From Clostridiaceae bacterium (lineage in GTDB: Bacteria > Bacillota > Clostridia > DSM-8532): a stretch of DNA of 8,298 nt. Numbering within the stretch: the first letter of the stretch is position 1; every line of letters starts with the position of its first letter. The stretch spans positions 1 to 8,298 of the forward strand of contig JANYKF010000486.1 in assembly GCA_025361665.1 (NCBI GenBank). The letters are read 5' to 3'. Below, piece by piece: positions 1 through 6,687 of this stretch. Below the pieces are notes generated by a model. That model was not told where the DNA came from, did not search any database, and saw nothing but the letters and a program-made list of their open reading frames with translations. The position numbers were made by a program, and so were the translations under genes.

Positions 1-1642
1 CGCGATAGTAATTCACCTGCGGCTTCCCCTGATATTCATATACGCTCTTGTATGACACTGTTTCATCACCCGAAAAGCCAACATCAGGCTTCCCGTACAG
101 AAGTTCCACCGTTTGGATGGAATCGCCGACTTTCATTCCCCTTGTCGTTGAATGACTTTTGGTCAATACGGTGATATCGACGATGGACCCTGTGAATTCA
201 AAGAGTGAAACCCCGTTCACGGTAAGTTGTTCGGCATATTCGAAGGTGCCTGTGTCTCCACCGGCGGCAGTGAATGCTTCTTCCATCGTGGATTCCAGAA
301 CCGGTCCGTTCAGCAGCTTTCCTTCTTCCCGTCCGATGGGATTGACGGAAAGAAGCGTCGGATTGTCGTATTTTATGGATGTCTTGCCTTCAACAATCTT
401 CGGCACCCCATTTTCCATGGCCAGCAACAGGTCCACCCGCGCCAAATCATTCAGCATCATGCTGTTGTCTTCCATATTCTCCATCGGCGGGCCCCAGTAA
501 TATCCCAGCATGTCGAAATCCACGGAATACCGCACATTCACGAACCACATGCCGTCCTTTTCCAGCAGATGCCATGAGGGATGAATGGAGAGCAATGAAT
601 TCTTGTCCGCGACACCCCGGTTGTCGTAGTAGATCCTCTCGGGCAATTGGGATTGTTTCTTCTCCGGATATCCCGCCACCTGCACGTCCAGATTCAGCTG
701 GCTGCCGGCAATGGCGGCCTTGATTCCGTCTTTATACTGGCTGAAGGATCCAATGTCGAACACTTGGACGAAATCATCCGCCACAACACGATAGACCGCG
801 CGTTTTTCCGTTCCGTCGGCATATCCGTCGATATACAGCTGCAGGCTGCCCTCACGCAGAAAATCGCCGATTTGAACTTCGCGGAGATTCAAAAAGCCAG
901 TCTCATATTCCCGGAGCACCGATTCAGTCGCTCCATCAAGTACGAGCAACCGATAGTACAAATCGTACTCATACAGGATCAGCCATTCCTCGCCGGGATT
1001 CCCGAACACGTCCGCTTTCATTCGCTGGATTTGATCGGGATAAAGCGTGATCGCACCGTTGTTCATTCCGAACCCAGCAACCGTTCCATCTTTCATTATT
1101 TCGAAATAGACGCCATTCGGGTAGGAAAACATTTCATATGCGCCATCTGCGCTTTGAACGAGATCCGTTCCAAAGCTGGCCTGAAACCCTTTCAGCGAAT
1201 AGTCTTCCATCATGAGAAGACGGACAAGGGGCGCTTTGTCGATTGATTCATCCAGAATGGCGCCCGGCTGGCTTTTGGACAACGATACGGCAGGAGTGGG
1301 AGATGGTTCGGCAGATGAAGCGGATGATGGTTCGGTGGAAGGAGTGGGCGCGCCATCATCTGAAGGTTCCGGTGCCGGGATATCTGTCTGTGGAGCGGCT
1401 GTTGGCGATTCGGAGGTCTGCGGTCCCGTGGTTTCCGATGCCGATTGCTGCGAATCCGCTGACTGAGCCGTGGCTTGCACAGAGGATCCGGCTGCATTTT
1501 CAGGAATGGTTCCCGGTGAACGGCCGCACGCGGCGAGGGAAGCGATGAGGAGGAGTGCGGTGAGGAGGAAAACGGAAAAGTGTCCGGGGATCGATGTCGG
1601 AATGAGCACACCGGTTCGAAATGAAGCCTGTTTTCCTTTCAT
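1..1642 (-). CDS. Putative lipoprotein of unknown function, 3' end outside window
   Basis: The frame is open from an ATG at 1642 to the left edge (547 codons, no stop), so the C-terminus is missing. An AGGGAGG lies 5 nt upstream of the ATG and fixes the start. Residues 1-39 form a lipoprotein signal peptide: basic N-region, a long n-region up to about 21, a hydrophobic core at about 22-36, and the lipobox LAAC with Cys39 as the lipidated residue. Residues about 40-122 are a low-complexity linker rich in Ser, Thr, Pro, Ala and Glu, typical of surface lipoproteins. The folded part begins near 130 and holds short alternating beta segments rich in Tyr/Phe (for example around 218-235). A Gly-Met-Lys-Val-Gly-Asp-Ser segment near 502-508 followed by LLYGKPD at 514-520 resembles the repeat seen in SmpA/OmlA-like and related Gram-positive lipoprotein domains; this is by eye only. 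The protein is predicted to be anchored on the outer face of the membrane. I do not recognise the family, and no enzymatic motif is visible. Confidence 0.85.
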   Translation of the reverse strand, partial: MKGKQASFRTGVLIPTSIPGHFSVFLLTALLLIASLAACGRSPGTIPENAAGSSVQATAQSADSQQSASETTGPQTSESPTAAPQTDIPAPEPSDDGAPTPSTEPSSASSAEPSPTPAVSLSKSQPGAILDESIDKAPLVRLLMMEDYSLKGFQASFGTDLVQSADGAYEMFSYPNGVYFEIMKDGTVAGFGMNNGAITLYPDQIQRMKADVFGNPGEEWLILYEYDLYYRLLVLDGATESVLREYETGFLNLREVQIGDFLREGSLQLYIDGYADGTEKRAVYRVVADDFVQVFDIGSFSQYKDGIKAAIAGSQLNLDVQVAGYPEKKQSQLPERIYYDNRGVADKNSLLSIHPSWHLLEKDGMWFVNVRYSVDFDMLGYYWGPPMENMEDNSMMLNDLARVDLLLAMENGVPKIVEGKTSIKYDNPTLLSVNPIGREEGKLLNGPVLESTMEEAFTAAGGDTGTFEYAEQLTVNGVSLFEFTGSIVDITVLTKSHSTTRGMKVGDSIQTVELLYGKPDVGFSGDETVSYKSVYEYQGKPQVNYYR

Positions 1643-1670
1643 GGTGCCCTCCCTTATGTCTGTCAACCCG

Positions 1671-1699
1671 ATTCTATCACTTAGGTCCGCCCAGGACAA
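1671..1699 (-). promoter_or_regulatory. Sigma-A type promoter of the lipoprotein gene
   Basis: Read on the minus strand: -35 TTGTCC (1699-1694, 4 of 6 consensus), a spacer of exactly 17 bp, and -10 TAGAAT (1676-1671, 5 of 6). A TG dinucleotide one base before the -10 makes it an extended -10 element. Transcription would start near 1664, giving a leader of about 20 nt that carries the ribosome binding site. A TTGACA at 1664-1659 is too close to the start codon to act as the -35 for this gene. Confidence 0.6.
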
Positions 1700-1702
1700 T
1701 GG

Positions 1703-1793
1703 CGGACACGAATAGCGGACGCGAATTACAGACACGAATTACGGACGCGAATTACAGACGCGAATTACAGACGCGAATTACGGACGCGAATTG
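1703..1793. repeat. Tandem array of seven 13-bp units (minisatellite A)
   Basis: Seven contiguous 13-bp units with consensus C(A/G)GACGCGAATTA start at 1703, 1716, 1729, 1742, 1755, 1768 and 1781. The inner units differ mainly by A/G transitions at positions 2 and 6. The first unit ends AATAG and the last ends AATTG, so the edges are the most diverged. The array begins 4 bp beyond the -35 of the lipoprotein promoter and ends about 105 bp before the nagB-like start codon, so it fills the middle of a divergent intergenic region. The frames that read through it produce a 13-residue protein repeat, but no ribosome binding site supports translation. Confidence 0.95.
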
Positions 1794-1897
1794 GATGGCG
1801 GATGCGGCTTGGAAATGATAGACTTGAACCTGGCGAAGCAACCCGCGTATGCCCGTTGCCGTGCAGTAATCAGTGGAAACCAATGGGGGATGGCAAA

Positions 1898-2647
1898 ATG
1901 AAGATCGTCATGAGCGAAGATTGCCGGGAATTGGGCGAAAAAGCGGGAGCCGCGGCTGCGGCCTGCATCCGCGAAGCTATTCGCCGGAATGGAAAGGCAC
2001 GGGTTGTCTTGTCGACGGGCGCTTCTCAATTCGAGACACTGGAGGCTCTGACTGCCGCCGACATTCGTTGGGACAAGGTCGAAATGTTCCACCTCGATGA
2101 ATACATCGGTCTTTCGGACGCGCATCCGGCAAGCTTTCGCAAATACCTGCGCGAACGGGTCATCGCGAAAGTGCCTGTGGGCCTGTTCCACCTGATCGAT
2201 GGCGATGGGGATTTCAAAGTCAATCTGAACAGGGTCACGGAAGCGCTTCTTGCCGAACCGATCGATGTGGCGTTGATCGGCATCGGCGAAAACGGCCACA
2301 TTGCATTCAATGATCCTCCGGCTGATCTTGAAACACGGGAACCTTTCCTGATCGTCACGCTCGATGAGGCCTGCCGGCGCCAGCAATTGGGCGAGGGATG
2401 GTTTCCAACCCTTGCGGATGTACCGGACAAAGCGATTACCATGAGCGTGCACCGCATCATGCAGAGCCGGTGCATCCTTTCCGCCGTGCCGCATGCCGTG
2501 AAGGCCGCGGCAATCCGTGCAACGCTGGGCGGCGCGCCTTCCCCCACCTTGCCGGCCACGATTCTGAAAACGCATCCGGACATGACGCTGTTCCTGGATA
2601 AGAACTCCGCATCATTGACGGATCCCAGGGTCCTGGCACTTTTTTGA
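1898..2647 (+). CDS. nagB: NagB-family glucosamine-6-phosphate deaminase/isomerase-like protein
   Basis: 249 aa, about the usual NagB length (E. coli 266). The family converts glucosamine-6-phosphate to fructose-6-phosphate and ammonia in the cytoplasm. Visible motifs are STGAS at 39-43 (phosphate-binding loop position), LDEY at 66-69 with Asp67 matching the catalytic Asp72 of E. coli NagB, GIGENGHIAFNDP at 128-140 with His134 matching His143, and Lys202 at the position of Lys208. The Asp141 position is Asn132 and the Glu148 position is Asp139; the Asn also occurs in the Bacillus NagB motif as I recall it. EACRRQQLGEGWF at 157-169 marks a NagB-like subfamily, so the true substrate may be another amino-sugar phosphate. 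The frame is open from an ATG at 1802, but the ATG at 1898 is chosen because GGGGGA lies 8 nt before it and the protein then aligns from its first residues. It is followed 25 nt later by the PurF-like gene, probably as one transcript. I found no convincing promoter between the array and the start. Confidence 0.82.
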   Translation: MKIVMSEDCRELGEKAGAAAAACIREAIRRNGKARVVLSTGASQFETLEALTAADIRWDKVEMFHLDEYIGLSDAHPASFRKYLRERVIAKVPVGLFHLIDGDGDFKVNLNRVTEALLAEPIDVALIGIGENGHIAFNDPPADLETREPFLIVTLDEACRRQQLGEGWFPTLADVPDKAITMSVHRIMQSRCILSAVPHAVKAAAIRATLGGAPSPTLPATILKTHPDMTLFLDKNSASLTDPRVLALF

Positions 2648-2672
2648 CCTGAAGACAAGGGGGATTTATCAT

Positions 2673-4076
2673 ATGGGTGGCATATTCGGCGTCGTTTCCA
2701 AATCCGATTGTGTCCTGGACGTTTTTTTTGGAACGGACTACCATTCGCATCTGGGCACCAGGCGCGGAGGAATGGCGTTCTTCAGCGACAAGGGCTTTGC
2801 GTGCGGCATCCACAACATCGAGAATTCCCCGTTCCGAACGAAATTCGAGCATGAAATCGGCAGCATGTCAGGGAAAATCGGCATCGGCTGCATATCGGAC
2901 AGCGAGCCCCAGCCCCTCATCGTGCGATCCCACCTGGGCAGCTACGCGATTACCACGGTCGGCCGCGTCAACAATATCCGCCAGCTGGCCGAGAAGACGC
3001 TTGCGGACAACCGCACGCACTTTCTGGAAATGAGCAGCGGCGACATCAATCCCACCGAACTGGTCGCCGCGCTCATCAACCAGTGCGACAGCATCATCGA
3101 AGGCATCCGCTATGCGCAGGAATGCATCTCCGGCTCCATGACCCTGCTGGTCATGACCTCCTCCTGCCTGTATGCGGCCAGGGACCGGATGGGCCGGACG
3201 CCGCTGACCATCGGTTCCAGGGAAGATGCGCACTGCGTCTCTTTTGAATCGTTCGCCTACATGAACCTGGGCTACAAGGATTGCCATGAACTGGGGCCGT
3301 CTGAAATCGTCCGCATCACCGCGGACGGCATCGAAACCATCAGCCCGCCGCGGGATGCCATGAAAATCTGTTCATTCCTCTGGATCTATTATGGCTACCC
3401 AACCTCATCCTATGAAGGGAAGAACGTGGAAATGGTCCGCTACCGCTGTGGAGAGCGGATGGCCAGGCGGGACAACGTGCGTGCGGATCTGGTGGCCGGC
3501 GTTCCGGATTCCGGAACTGCCCATGCCATCGGTTATGCCAATGGATCCGGCATCCCGTTCTCCCGTCCTTTCATCAAATACACGCCGACCTGGCCGCGTT
3601 CGTTCATGCCGCAGGATCAGAACCTGCGCAACCTGATCGCCCGCATGAAAATCATCCCGATTGATGTGCTCATCCGAAAAAAGAAGCTCCTGCTGATTGA
3701 TGATTCCATTGTACGCGGCACCCAGTTGCGTGAAACAACGGAATTCCTGTACCAGTGCGGTGCTGAGGAAGTGCATATCCGCCCGGCGTGCCCGCCTTTG
3801 CTTTTCGGCTGTCCCTATCTCAACTTTTCACGAGCCAGTTCCATCATGGATCTGATTGCCCGCCGCGTGGTCGATGTGCGGGAAGGCAGCCAGGCCGTTG
3901 AGAAACTCGAGAATTACGCCAATCCGGAAAGCGAGAATTACCGCCAGATGGTCGATGCCATCAAGCAGCGCCTGAATTTCACCTCGCTCGCCTATAACCG
4001 CCTGGACGACATGGTCGATGCCATCGGCCTGCCGGCAGAAAAGCTGTGCACCCATTGCTGGAACGGGAAGGGATAG
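2673..4076 (+). CDS. PurF-like amidophosphoribosyltransferase paralog lacking the glutaminase nucleophile
   Basis: 467 aa, the size of PurF, which makes phosphoribosylamine from PRPP and glutamine. The start is fixed by GGGGGA 8 nt before the ATG. The C-terminal phosphoribosyltransferase half is well conserved: GVPDSGTAHAIGYANGSGIP at 276-295, PRSFMPQ at 308-314 (PurF RTFIQP region), and the PRPP loop LLLIDDSIVRGT at 339-350. Four cysteines fall where Bacillus subtilis PurF binds its 4Fe-4S cluster: Cys233 (KICSF), Cys380 (LLFGC) and Cys459/Cys462 (CTHC). The N-terminal half still looks like the Ntn glutaminase fold (GGIFGV, LGTRRGG at 27-33), but residue 2 is Gly where PurF has the nucleophilic Cys after Met removal. 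The GHVRY and HNGNL glutamine-site motifs read GIGCIS (70-75) and TVGRV (95-99). It is therefore probably a PurF paralog using free ammonia or doing something else, not the housekeeping purF. I recall similar MGG-starting paralogs in other Bacillota, unverified. It follows the nagB-like gene by 25 nt. Confidence 0.85.
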   Translation: MGGIFGVVSKSDCVLDVFFGTDYHSHLGTRRGGMAFFSDKGFACGIHNIENSPFRTKFEHEIGSMSGKIGIGCISDSEPQPLIVRSHLGSYAITTVGRVNNIRQLAEKTLADNRTHFLEMSSGDINPTELVAALINQCDSIIEGIRYAQECISGSMTLLVMTSSCLYAARDRMGRTPLTIGSREDAHCVSFESFAYMNLGYKDCHELGPSEIVRITADGIETISPPRDAMKICSFLWIYYGYPTSSYEGKNVEMVRYRCGERMARRDNVRADLVAGVPDSGTAHAIGYANGSGIPFSRPFIKYTPTWPRSFMPQDQNLRNLIARMKIIPIDVLIRKKKLLLIDDSIVRGTQLRETTEFLYQCGAEEVHIRPACPPLLFGCPYLNFSRASSIMDLIARRVVDVREGSQAVEKLENYANPESENYRQMVDAIKQRLNFTSLAYNRLDDMVDAIGLPAEKLCTHCWNGKG

Positions 4077-4103
4077 GCGGCAAAAGGGCAAGGGGTCTTC
4101 ACT

Positions 4104-4231
4104 CAGCCTCAACTGCAGCCTCAATTACAACCTCAATTACAGCCTCAATTGCAGCCTCAATTACAACCTCAATTACAGCCTCAATTACAGCCTCAGTCTT
4201 CCTCAATTGCAGCCTCAGTCTTCCTCAATCT
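4104..4231. repeat. Tandem array of 12-bp units with two 22-bp end units (minisatellite B)
   Basis: Seven 12-bp units with consensus CA(G/A)CCTCAATTA run from 4104 to 4187. They form a 36-bp higher-order period: units 1-3 and 4-6 differ by one base. Two longer units of 22 bp follow (4188-4209 and 4210-4231), each a 12-bp unit joined to a shorter TCCTCAAT segment. The array occupies the convergent gap between the PurF-like and GH28 genes. Its last unit overlaps the final codons and stop of the GH28 gene (4215-4231). No intrinsic terminator with a GC stem and T-tract is visible in 4077-4214, so this array is all that separates the two convergent genes. Confidence 0.95.
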
Positions 4232-5552
4232 TCACATTCGCGCAATCCTTCATCGAAACGCCTGGCATTACGCCCTTGTACAAGGCAATGCGGGCATGAC
4301 TGATATGGATATCCTTCGCGCCCTGAACATGCAGCCAATAAGGGGACTCATCCGGCAGACGCGCGGTCTGGGCACCCGGGCTCGCATCGATGAGCCTGCC
4401 CTTGACGGGCAGGTTTTCGCTGTCTTTCAGTTCCATGGACAGGCCGGTGAAGGAAACATCGCGGATATTGCCGTCTTCGCCTACGATGCCGATTGCATTC
4501 TCCCCGGAACATATCAGGTTCTGGAATCGGACGTTTCGCACATTGACCGGAAAATGCCGGTCCGGAATGGCGGCCGCATAGCTCGCGATGTTGTTCTTCG
4601 TGGCCACAATCGCCACAGGCTCGCCGTTCCCCCACCAGTTTCCCGCGCGGATGCGGGTATCGAGCCGCATGTTGTTCACGAAGATGTTCTCGACCAGGCC
4701 GGTTCCGGAGCTGGTCATGATGCAAAACGCGCGGTTGCTCTCCAGGATCACGCAGTTGCTGATGCACACATTTCGGACGATGGAGTGCATGTAGCCGACG
4801 ACAATGGCTTTGGAGGAGGATCGGAGGATGCAGTCCGATATCACGACTTCCTCGCAGGGCTTGTCCCAATCCGTGATGCAGGAAAGGGCGATGCAGTCAT
4901 CCCCGCTTGCAATGCTGCAGCCATGCACGAAAACTTTGCTGCAGCTGCAGAAGTGCATGCCGTCATTGTTGGGCAGAATCAGGCTGTTGTCGATGGTCAG
5001 GCCGGTTACGCGGATGTCCCGGCATTCAATGAACGAAAGCGTCCAACAGGGAGAATTGACGATCCTTATATCCTGAATCCGCACACGGTCACAGTTGAAG
5101 AAGAAGATGGGCTGATTCGGACGTTTGTCATATTTGCGCGTGCATTCGGCCTTCTGCCTGTCCGTCAGCGCAAAGCCGCAATCCGGCACCGTGGGACGAT
5201 CCATGTGATAAAAACTGTCCCCGTTCAGATCGATGGTTCCCTCCCCCGTGATGCGGATGTCGTGATTGTCCAGGGAATACAGCAAGGAAAGCGTCCGGCC
5301 CATCTCATTGTGGTGATAGCCGTTGAAGATATAGTCCTCCATGTTGGGGGAACCTTTCAGGACAGCCCCCTTTTCCAGATGGAGGGAAGCTCCGCTGAGA
5401 TTCAGGGTCCCTGTCAGAAATTCACCGGACGGGATGATGACCGTGGCGCCATGACAGTCGGTCGCGGCATTCAGGGCCGCCTGGATTTCTTTCGTGCACA
5501 GCTCGTTCGTATTGGGTTTTGCTCCATAATCAAGGACATTGATGGTGTTCAT
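4215..5552 (-). CDS. Glycoside hydrolase family 28-like (polygalacturonase-fold) protein, cytoplasmic
   Basis: 445 aa, a right-handed beta-helix protein of the GH28/pectinase type. GH28 enzymes hydrolyse galacturonan or rhamnogalacturonan glycosidic bonds by inversion. The N-terminus INVLDYGAKPN and the segment ATVIIPSGEFLTG (36-48) are the usual pectinase-fold entry. NNDG at 195-198 corresponds to the NTD motif and SGDDCIAL at 216-223 carries the Asp pair. The GHG position reads SSK (246-248), and the RIK position seems to read CIM (277-279). RIRAGNWWGNGEPV at 300-313 recurs in a GH28 subgroup I recall. No signal peptide is present, so it should act on imported oligosaccharides. The frame opens at an ATG at 5567, but the second ATG (5552) has AGGAG 7 nt before it and the first has none, so 5552 is used. 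The last codons (KIEED, stop) lie inside minisatellite B. It is downstream of the dioxygenase gene on the same strand with a 105-nt gap, so co-transcription is possible. Confidence 0.82.
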   Translation of the reverse strand: MNTINVLDYGAKPNTNELCTKEIQAALNAATDCHGATVIIPSGEFLTGTLNLSGASLHLEKGAVLKGSPNMEDYIFNGYHHNEMGRTLSLLYSLDNHDIRITGEGTIDLNGDSFYHMDRPTVPDCGFALTDRQKAECTRKYDKRPNQPIFFFNCDRVRIQDIRIVNSPCWTLSFIECRDIRVTGLTIDNSLILPNNDGMHFCSCSKVFVHGCSIASGDDCIALSCITDWDKPCEEVVISDCILRSSSKAIVVGYMHSIVRNVCISNCVILESNRAFCIMTSSGTGLVENIFVNNMRLDTRIRAGNWWGNGEPVAIVATKNNIASYAAAIPDRHFPVNVRNVRFQNLICSGENAIGIVGEDGNIRDVSFTGLSMELKDSENLPVKGRLIDASPGAQTARLPDESPYWLHVQGAKDIHISHARIALYKGVMPGVSMKDCANVKIEED

Positions 5553-5657
5553 GTTGCCGCTCCTCATTTTGTCGATGGGATTTTCTTATTGCCAATCTCC
5601 TCTGTTGATTGACAGGATTTTGATGCTCCTCTTTTTTGATTGAAGGGTCATTCATCA

Positions 5658-6437
5658 TTATGTGGATTGTGCCTCAAAAAGATACCCGGTCATTGACAGG
5701 GAACCCATCGTGCAGGCTTGGTTGAAAACCGACACTTTGTCTGATGCCTCTGCGGCACCCAGCACATACAGCAGCGGGTTGAAATGGTCCGGAGCCGGAA
5801 CCGCCAGGCGGGCCAGCCCGCCGAGTGACTTGAAATCCAGCACTTCAGCATCTTTCCTCGCGAGAACCCGTTGCCGGATGGCCCGATCGAAAGATTCCGC
5901 CCAGTCGAACCCGCCCGCCATGCCGAAGTCAACCTGGCGAAGGTTGTGGACAACGTTGCCGCTCCCGAAAACGAGTACGCCCCGTTCCCGCAGGACCGCC
6001 AGCTGCCTGCCTATCGCATAGTGGACTGCCGGTTCCGCATTCTTGTCCACGCTCAGCTGGAAAACGGGAATTTCCGCTCCCGGATCCACCACGTGCAATA
6101 CGGACCAGGTGCCATGATCAAGACCCCACGTGTTGTCGACGGTCACCGGAACGTTCAGCATGCGCCCGACTTCCAGGGCCAGTTCCGGCACACCCGGCGC
6201 GGGATGGGAAACGGCATACAGTTCCGGCGGAAAGCCATACATGTCATAAATGGTTTTTGGCTGCGCGGCGTCGCTGACACGAGTTCCCGGCACATACCAA
6301 TGCGCGGAGACCGAGAGAATCGCTTGCGGTTTGGGGATACGCGCGAACACGGCCTTCCAGGCCAGGGTGAATGGATTCTCCTCGATGGCGTTCATCGGGG
6401 ATCCATGTCCCACAAACAAAACCGGCATTTTCTGCAT
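5658..6437 (-). CDS. ygiD: LigB/DODA-type extradiol aromatic ring-opening dioxygenase (YgiD family)
   Basis: 259 aa, the full length of the YgiD/4,5-DOPA dioxygenase family (E. coli YgiD about 262-271). Family members are cytoplasmic non-haem metal enzymes that cleave catechols next to the two hydroxyls; DOPA is accepted in vitro, and the natural bacterial substrate is generally unknown. Conserved segments are PVLFVGHGSPMNAI at 5-18 (His11), LSVSAHWYV at 41-49 (His46), LDHGTWSVL at 106-114 (His108), GSGNVVHNL at 158-166 (His164) and PDHFNPLLYVLGA at 216-228 (His218). His11 and His46, with a later histidine, are the expected metal ligands and the others line the active site. The start at 6437 has GGGAGG 6 nt upstream. 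The gene reads leftward, and the GH28 gene follows after 105 nt. That gap holds three GAGGAG hexamers (5626-5631, 5597-5602, 5560-5565 on the minus strand), the last being the ribosome binding site of the GH28 gene. A link between catechol cleavage and the GH28 protein is not obvious. Confidence 0.9.
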   Translation of the reverse strand: MQKMPVLFVGHGSPMNAIEENPFTLAWKAVFARIPKPQAILSVSAHWYVPGTRVSDAAQPKTIYDMYGFPPELYAVSHPAPGVPELALEVGRMLNVPVTVDNTWGLDHGTWSVLHVVDPGAEIPVFQLSVDKNAEPAVHYAIGRQLAVLRERGVLVFGSGNVVHNLRQVDFGMAGGFDWAESFDRAIRQRVLARKDAEVLDFKSLGGLARLAVPAPDHFNPLLYVLGAAEASDKVSVFNQACTMGSLSMTGYLFEAQST

Positions 6438-6518
6438 TCAAGGCCTCCCTCTCACCTATCACCGCTGCAATTCCGAAGACAACCCGCATGGCGGATACGG
6501 ATTTGCGTGTCTCTTTCC

Positions 6519-6527
6519 ATGATACCA
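6519..6527 (-). promoter_or_regulatory. Possible extended -10 promoter of the dioxygenase gene
   Basis: On the minus strand TGG-TATCAT (6527-6519) is an extended -10 element with 5 of 6 matches. The hexamer 17 bp upstream, TTCTGA, is a poor -35. Transcription would start near 6512, giving a leader of about 75 nt before the dioxygenase start codon. The rest of 6438-6687, between this element and the dinB promoter, shows nothing I can name. Confidence 0.35.
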
Positions 6528-6687
6528 TTTGATGCAGGGAATCAGAACAATATGATCTGCTCATTGCGCATGTCATGGAGGCTCCGTTTGTGCATGCGGG
6601 ATCATGCGGCTTCCTGCGCTGCACCTCGGATGCTTTGAGCGTCCGGATGGCTTTCAGGTCGATGTTCTGCTTTTTTCCCTCTCCCCC

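Noticed and set aside
1703..1793. CRISPR array or plasmid-type iterons
   Set aside because: The units are contiguous 13-mers without spacers, and there is no cas or replication initiator gene nearby.
1621..1818. Plus-strand frame through minisatellite A giving a 13-residue protein repeat
   Set aside because: Any 13-bp array gives a 13-residue period in every open frame. There is no ribosome binding site, and the frame starts antisense inside the lipoprotein signal peptide.
1802..1897. Upstream in-frame ATG codons (1802, 1883) as the nagB-like start
   Set aside because: The extra residues do not match the family's N-terminus, and the best ribosome binding site (GGGGGA) fits the ATG at 1898.
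1778..2575. A 265-codon minus-strand open frame opposite the nagB-like gene
   Set aside because: The plus strand encodes the conserved NagB motifs; the opposite frame has no recognisable feature and no ribosome binding site.
4077..4214. Intrinsic terminator between the convergent PurF-like and GH28 genes
   Set aside because: No GC-rich stem followed by a T-tract on either strand; the region is mainly the tandem array.
4149..5612. A 487-codon plus-strand open frame opposite the GH28 gene, starting in the 12-bp array
   Set aside because: It is antisense to a gene with clear family motifs, its N-terminus is only translated repeat (QPQL units), and it has no ribosome binding site.
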